9,136 nt of DNA from UBA2029 sp037447125 (GTDB lineage Bacteria > Chloroflexota > Anaerolineae > Aggregatilineales > Aggregatilineaceae), in contig JBBIHG010000113.1 in NCBI GenBank assembly GCA_037447125.1, forward strand, positions 1 to 9,136, in the 5' to 3' direction. Of the stretch, positions 5,578-9,136 are shown piece by piece. The stretch's first letter is position 1, and each line of letters opens with the position of its first letter. Position numbers and translations under genes: made by a program. The notes below the pieces were generated by a model. It ran no database searches. It saw only the letters and a program-made list of their open reading frames with translations, and had not been told where the DNA came from.

Positions 5578-6612
5578 CTATCCCTCTTCGGCCTCAACGA
5601 CCAGCAGCGTGCCGTCCTCATCCACCTCAAAGCTGATGTCGCCATCAATGATGGCCTGCATCACGGCTTCGCCAGCCGCCTTCACCTCCTCGTCCAGCTC
5701 GAAGTCCTCGTTGAACTCGATCCGCAGGCCGCCGTTCTCCAGCGTTAGCGAGTACGCCTCGCCCTCGATCTCGCCGGCCAGCACGTCCTCGATGATCGGG
5801 TTGAGCGCCACCGTCCAGTCATAGACCTGGCTAGCGACCACGGTTTCCGGGGCCAGCGTGGACTGGTTGGCCTGGGTGGCGAACCACAGCCCGCCGGCTT
5901 CCTTGATCTTGTTCACCGCGCCAGGCACCATCTGGGCCGTGCCGGACATCACATCGGCGCCCTCGGCAATCATGGCTTCGGCAGCCGCCGCGGCCAGGGC
6001 CAGGTCGCTGAACGACTGGATGTAGTTGACCAGCACCTCGATGTCCGGGTCCTGCCACAGCACGCCCGCCTTGAAGCCGTCCACGTACAGCTTGGCGTCG
6101 CCCGTCTCGATCGGGCCAACGATGCCGATGACCCTGCTCTCGGTGAGCATGGTGGCCATCACGCCCATCACGAAGGCGCCCTCTTCGGAGCGGGCCTCGT
6201 AGGCGTAGACGTTGGTGATGCCCTGGTCGCGGAAGGTCTCTACGGTGGTGCCCCAGGCAAAAGTGGTATCGGGGAAGTCAGGAGCGATGTCGGACAGCGA
6301 CGAGCCGTACTGCGAGCCGTGGGCGATGACCAGGTCATAGCCTGCGCTGGCGTAGTCGCGCAGCGCGGTCGCCGCGTCCTCGACGACGAACATATTCTCG
6401 GAGAAGACGAACTCGAAGTTCTCCTCGCCGCGCTCCTCCTGGATGGCGAGCAGCGCGTCAATGATGCTCTGGCTGAAAGCCAGGTCGCTCTTGGTGCTGG
6501 GGGTCACCACTGCCACACGCAGTTTTTCCTGCGTCTGGGCTGCGCTGGTGAAAGCCGGCACCGCGATGGCGACGACGAGCACGACGGTCACGAGCAGAGC
6601 GAGCTTCTTCAT
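5578..6612 (-). CDS. BMP-family substrate-binding protein of the ABC importer
   Basis: This exported protein captures the solute and delivers it to the two permeases; characterised members of the family bind purine nucleosides. The 344-aa product starts with a Sec signal peptide (MKKLALLVTVVLVVAIAVPA), with a likely cut near FTSA-AQ at residue 24. It then shows BMP-domain features: LRVAVVTPS (31-39), KSDLAFSQS (41-49), PDFPDTTFAWG (111-121), YAYEARSEEGAFVMGVMATML (137-157), IGIVGP (162-167), DGFKAGV (178-184) and EGADVMSGTA (217-226). The C-terminus is strongly acidic. The chain has no cysteine, so the lipid anchor typical of Gram-positive and spirochaete members is missing. AGGAGG (6623-6628) lies 10 nt before the ATG, the strongest RBS in the operon, as suits a protein needed in excess. 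The ligand is uncertain, because the binding-site region departs from the best-known PnrA pattern. Confidence 0.92.
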   Translation of the reverse strand: MKKLALLVTVVLVVAIAVPAFTSAAQTQEKLRVAVVTPSTKSDLAFSQSIIDALLAIQEERGEENFEFVFSENMFVVEDAATALRDYASAGYDLVIAHGSQYGSSLSDIAPDFPDTTFAWGTTVETFRDQGITNVYAYEARSEEGAFVMGVMATMLTESRVIGIVGPIETGDAKLYVDGFKAGVLWQDPDIEVLVNYIQSFSDLALAAAAAEAMIAEGADVMSGTAQMVPGAVNKIKEAGGLWFATQANQSTLAPETVVASQVYDWTVALNPIIEDVLAGEIEGEAYSLTLENGGLRIEFNEDFELDEEVKAAGEAVMQAIIDGDISFEVDEDGTLLVVEAEEG

Positions 6613-6664
6613 GGATTGCGATCCTCCTGGAAACACTAAGACGAAAACGAACAGATAGCTCACT

Positions 6665-6692
6665 GGCCCTGCCCGGCAGCCGCGCCAGGGCC
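6665..6692 (-). other. Hairpin between permease and binding-protein genes
   Basis: In the 103-nt gap, GGCCCTG (6665-6671) and CAGGGCC (6686-6692) form a perfect 7-bp stem around a 14-nt GC-rich loop. No T-run follows directly; a T-rich stretch comes about 15 nt later. Such a hairpin ahead of a binding-protein gene could block 5' decay or set unequal expression. That role is inferred. Confidence 0.4.
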
Positions 6693-6715
6693 GGACCAGG
6701 CCCAACCCCAGAGTG

Positions 6716-7669
6716 TTATTCCCCGCGCTCGAACGGCTTGGTCAGCGCCGCCGGCTGGTCAATGCGCCGCGAGGCGAAGATCAGGGCGAGGATGGTCAGC
6801 AGGTACGGGGCCATCGAGGCGTACTCGTCGGGCACGTCAATGCCCTTGGTCCGCACCTGGAGCTGCAGCGCGTTGACCAGGCTGAAGAGCAGCGCGCCGA
6901 ACATGACGCCGCCCGCCCGCCAGGCCCCGAAATAGACCAGCGCCACGGCGATGAAGCCCTGCCCGGCGGTCATGTTCTGCTGGAAGACGTTGACCAGGCT
7001 GATTGACAGCGAAGCGCCGGCCAGCGAAGCCAGCATCCCGCCCAGCGTCACGGTGAAGTAGCGCACGCGGGTCACGCTGATGCCCATCGCGTCGGCAGCT
7101 TCCGGGTTCTGGCCGACGGCGCGGATATTCAGGCCGAGCGTGGTCTTGTTGAGCACGAACCAGGTCACCGGCACCAGGGCAAAGGCCAGGTAAACGAGCA
7201 GATTCTGCCGGAAGAAGATCTCGCCCAGCACCGGCAGGTCGCTCAGGACGGGGATGTTCGCCCTGGGGAAGCCATTGACGGTGATGACCTGGCCGCGAAA
7301 CACTTTCTGGAAGAGCAGGTCGCTCATGCCCAGGCCGAACAGGTAGATGCCGATGCCGCTGATGCCCTGCTGCGCCTGCAGGCTGACGTTGATCACCGCT
7401 GTGGCCAGGCCCATGACCAGCCCCACCAACAACGCCACCAGCACGCCGGCCAGCAGCGCCGGGGCGTAATAGGATGTGGCGCCCGCCGGCGTGAATTCGT
7501 AGACCGCCCACAGCGAGGTGAAAGCGCCCATCAGCATCACGCCTTCTACGCCGAGATTGAGCACGCCGCTGCGCTGCCCGAAGGTCTCGCCGATGGCCGC
7601 GTAGAGGTATGGCGTGGCCAGCCGGATGCCTGATGCCAGAACGCTTGCCGTAATCAGCTCGTCTATCAT
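6716..7669 (-). CDS. ABC importer permease, YufQ/NupQ type
   Basis: This is one of two membrane subunits forming the channel of the BMP-type importer (BPD_transp_2 family). The 317-aa product has about eight hydrophobic segments. It carries the subfamily motif GVLNLGVEGVMLMGAF (35-50) near the N-terminus and the cytoplasmic-loop motif NIRAVGQNPEAADAMGI (181-197), expected to contact the ATPase. Its length is usual for the YufQ side of the pair. The ATG at 7669 overlaps the TGA of the upstream permease gene as ATGA, and no strong Shine-Dalgarno precedes it, so translation is probably coupled. The stop is followed by the 103-nt gap before the binding-protein gene. Confidence 0.94.
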   Translation of the reverse strand: MIDELITASVLASGIRLATPYLYAAIGETFGQRSGVLNLGVEGVMLMGAFTSLWAVYEFTPAGATSYYAPALLAGVLVALLVGLVMGLATAVINVSLQAQQGISGIGIYLFGLGMSDLLFQKVFRGQVITVNGFPRANIPVLSDLPVLGEIFFRQNLLVYLAFALVPVTWFVLNKTTLGLNIRAVGQNPEAADAMGISVTRVRYFTVTLGGMLASLAGASLSISLVNVFQQNMTAGQGFIAVALVYFGAWRAGGVMFGALLFSLVNALQLQVRTKGIDVPDEYASMAPYLLTILALIFASRRIDQPAALTKPFERGE

Positions 7670-8865
7670 GGGCCCGCTCTCACCCCTGCTGCTTCGGAGG
7701 ACGCCTCAGAGACCGTCGCCGCCACCCGGCGGCGCGAGCGGTGACGGACGAAGATATCGCTGGCGACGACGAAGACGATGACCAGACCGATCAGCGCCGT
7801 GATCAGCGCCGCCGGCACCTGCACCGTGCGCTGCAGCTTGTTGCCGCCGACCAGCAGCGCGCCAAACAGGATGGATGCCGGGATGGTGCCCACGGGGTGC
7901 AGCCCGCCGAACAGCGCGGCGACGATGCCGTTGAACCCGGCGTTGCCGGTGAAGGCGATGGCCCCGCCCTCGGCGTTCATGCGGTGGCGCACGCCCAGCA
8001 GTTGGATGCCGCCAGCCAGCCCGGCGAACCCGCCGCTGAGCATCAGCGACAGCACCATGTAGCGCTTGACCTTGATGCCGGCATAGCGCGAGGCGTGTGG
8101 GTTCTTGCCCACCGCGCGGATGCGGTAGCCGATGGTCGTCCGCCACAGCAGGATGTAGACCACAATGGCCAGCACGAAGGCGATGACAATGCCGTTGTGC
8201 AGCAGGGTTGTCCCCCACTGTCTCGCGCCTTCCCCGGCCAGCCCCAGCGCCTCCCAGATATCATCGAGCGTCTCGCCGATGCGCGGCAGGTCGAGGCTGC
8301 GCGGCAGGCGTTCTGTCTCAGGGATGGGCGCGGCGGCGTTCTTCTGGCGGGGGTCAATGAACTCGCTGCGCACCAGGTACATCATGCTGAAGGTGGCGAT
8401 CTGGTTGAGCATGATCGTGCTCAGGATTTCATTGACGTTGAAGTAGGCCTTCAGCACGCCAGCGATGCCGCCCCATAGCGCGCCGGCCACAAAGCTGCCC
8501 ACCAGGCAGGCGATGATGACCGTTGTTGGGTCGGCCTCTTTGTACTGCAAGCCGATGGCCAGCGCTGCCAGCCCGCCGGCGATCATCTGGCCCTCGCCGC
8601 CGATGTTGATCACGCCGCCGCGAAAGCTGATGCAGATGCCGATGCCGACCAGCAGCAGCGGCGTAGCCTTGACCAGGGTATCAGCGACGGCGTTCTTGGT
8701 GCCGAACGCGCCGTCCCACAGCGCCCGGTAGGCGTCTATAGGGTTGGCGTCCATCAGCACGATCATCGCGCCGCCGATGAGCAGGGCGAGCAACACAGCG
8801 AAGAGAGGCAGAAGGGCGTCGAGCGTGCGGTCCAGATGGAGGCTTCGAGGAAGGCGCAACTGCAT
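7666..8865 (-). CDS. ABC importer permease, YufP/NupP type
   Basis: This is the larger membrane subunit (BPD_transp_2 family), 399 aa. It shows a hydrophobic N-terminal helix (about 18-38), TPLLLVGIGICISFRGGVINIGGEGQMIAGG (68-98, the family hallmark), the loop motif RIRAVGKNPHASRYAGI (248-264) and a final helix at about 353-373. A basic RHRSRRR tail (374-380) follows. A hydrophilic loop at about 170-222 separates the two halves. The loop includes RLPRSLDL (186-193), which echoes RLPRSLHL (4-11) at the N-terminus. The frame is open to 9030, but that extension crosses the promoter and has no homology, so I chose the ATG at 8865, with GAGGG 4 nt upstream. It is the first gene of the operon. Confidence 0.94.
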   Translation of the reverse strand: MQLRLPRSLHLDRTLDALLPLFAVLLALLIGGAMIVLMDANPIDAYRALWDGAFGTKNAVADTLVKATPLLLVGIGICISFRGGVINIGGEGQMIAGGLAALAIGLQYKEADPTTVIIACLVGSFVAGALWGGIAGVLKAYFNVNEILSTIMLNQIATFSMMYLVRSEFIDPRQKNAAAPIPETERLPRSLDLPRIGETLDDIWEALGLAGEGARQWGTTLLHNGIVIAFVLAIVVYILLWRTTIGYRIRAVGKNPHASRYAGIKVKRYMVLSLMLSGGFAGLAGGIQLLGVRHRMNAEGGAIAFTGNAGFNGIVAALFGGLHPVGTIPASILFGALLVGGNKLQRTVQVPAALITALIGLVIVFVVASDIFVRHRSRRRVAATVSEASSEAAGVRAGP

Positions 8866-8984
8866 AGGACCCTCAATCTGCGGCAAGGGGTTGGGAATAT
8901 TCGCTAAAGCTTTTGTGACCGCCGGGCCGCTGGCCGGGCCCAGGCTGCTGGCCTGATTGTGGCTACAGGCACCGGCAGCGCGAA

Positions 8985-9013
8985 ATGCTAGCACATTATG
9001 GCGGCCAGGGCAA
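8985..9013 (-). promoter_or_regulatory. Candidate promoter of the ABC importer operon
   Basis: On the minus strand, TTGCCC (9008-9013) and TAGCAT (8985-8990) are 17 nt apart. Each matches the housekeeping consensus at four of six positions, and a TG one base before the -10 makes it an extended -10. Transcription would start near 8978, leaving a leader of about 113 nt. The leader holds GC-rich dyads such as CAGGC/GCCTG (8941-8955). I recognise no riboswitch in it. Confidence 0.5.
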
Positions 9014-9062
9014 TAGATTGATTGATGCATTCTGTGGCTGGGCCAGAACAGGGTGGTGACAT
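8988..9062 (-). other. 24-codon reading frame started by the right-hand repeat
   Basis: The right copy of the terminal repeat supplies the same Shine-Dalgarno, the same ATG and the codons Met-Ser-Pro-Pro as the small gene at 44-289. It then runs into unrelated sequence and stops at TAG (8988-8990), which is part of the candidate -10 box of the ABC operon. The rest of the short peptide shows no likeness to the 81-aa protein. It is best read as a start module cut off from its gene, or an upstream mini-frame, and not as a protein gene. Confidence 0.35.
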
Positions 9063-9104
9063 GAGATTATCTCCAACCACCGGGGGAAACACCGGCGAGA
9101 GGAG
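9051..9104 (-). repeat. Right copy of the terminal inverted repeat
   Basis: This is the partner of 1-55 in opposite orientation, with 53 of 55 aligned positions identical. It has one C fewer in the loop of the hairpin and a C-to-T change in the stem. The change replaces a G-C pair with G-U in RNA, so the hairpin, Shine-Dalgarno, palindrome and start codon are all kept. A further palindrome, GGAGATTCTCC on the minus strand (9101-9111), starts at the edge of the match. The last 25 bases of the window show nothing else that I recognise. Confidence 0.9.
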
Positions 9105-9136
9105 AATCTCCCGAACGGTAAAGATGTGATTGGCCA

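Noticed and set aside
6613..6705. 31-codon N-terminal extension of the binding protein
   Set aside because: It would place a second hydrophobic stretch ahead of an already complete signal peptide, and AGGAGG lies correctly for the ATG at 6612.
8866..8978. Purine riboswitch in the leader of the nucleoside-type importer
   Set aside because: I looked for the three-way junction with conserved loop bases and did not find it; only generic GC-rich dyads are present.
8866..9030. 55-codon N-terminal extension of the YufP-type permease
   Set aside because: It would cross the candidate promoter, has no membrane or family character, and the ATG at 8865 has its own Shine-Dalgarno and begins the homologous part.
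1..9136. Composite transposon or defence island bounded by the terminal repeats
   Set aside because: The enclosed genes are housekeeping, tRNA and transport genes, with no transposase, integrase, nuclease or toxin seen.

Overview
The window is about 9.1 kb of GC-rich bacterial chromosome. It carries seven confident protein genes, one small uncertain gene, one tRNA and an unusual amount of repeated intergenic DNA. Gene content, high GC, leaderless-looking transcription and the style of the repeats (GTAGGGGCG palindromes, heptamer arrays) fit a member of the Chloroflexota, possibly Anaerolineae. This is inference from protein style and repeats; no marker in the window proves it.

Layout. Positions 1-289 hold a terminal repeat and a small plus-strand gene of unknown function with clearly lower GC (about 51%). 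From 300 to 3296 three genes lie on the minus strand, read right to left: a four-helix membrane protein, an M24 aminopeptidase (Xaa-Pro type) and tsaD for the universal tRNA t6A modification. The gaps between them carry palindromes and degenerate heptamer repeats. The gene-free stretch 3297-3630 holds the promoter of the membrane-protein gene, a roughly 100-bp imperfect inverted repeat, a perfect heptamer array and a near-consensus promoter. That promoter drives a plus-strand tRNA-Ser(GGA) at 3631-3723, followed by an intrinsic terminator.

From 3872 to 8865 a minus-strand transport operon encodes a complete BMP-type ABC importer (the family of B. subtilis NupNOPQ and Treponema PnrA). The order of transcription is permease, permease, substrate-binding protein, two-domain ATPase. 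The two permease genes overlap by ATGA. The binding-protein gene is set off by a 103-nt gap with a hairpin and a strong Shine-Dalgarno. The ATPase gene is set off by a 128-nt gap with a perfect 28-bp palindrome. The likely substrate is a nucleoside or a related compound. The binding protein has a signal peptide but no cysteine, so it is not a typical lipoprotein.

The most unusual feature is a 55-bp repeat at both ends of the window in opposite orientation (1-55 and 9051-9104, 53 of 55 positions identical). It contains a hairpin, a Shine-Dalgarno, a palindrome, an ATG and the first four codons of a reading frame. The two copies run into unrelated sequence right after codon 4. It therefore looks like a mobile or multi-copy translation-start module rather than a plain noncoding repeat. 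I see no transposase, integrase, CRISPR array or defence gene.
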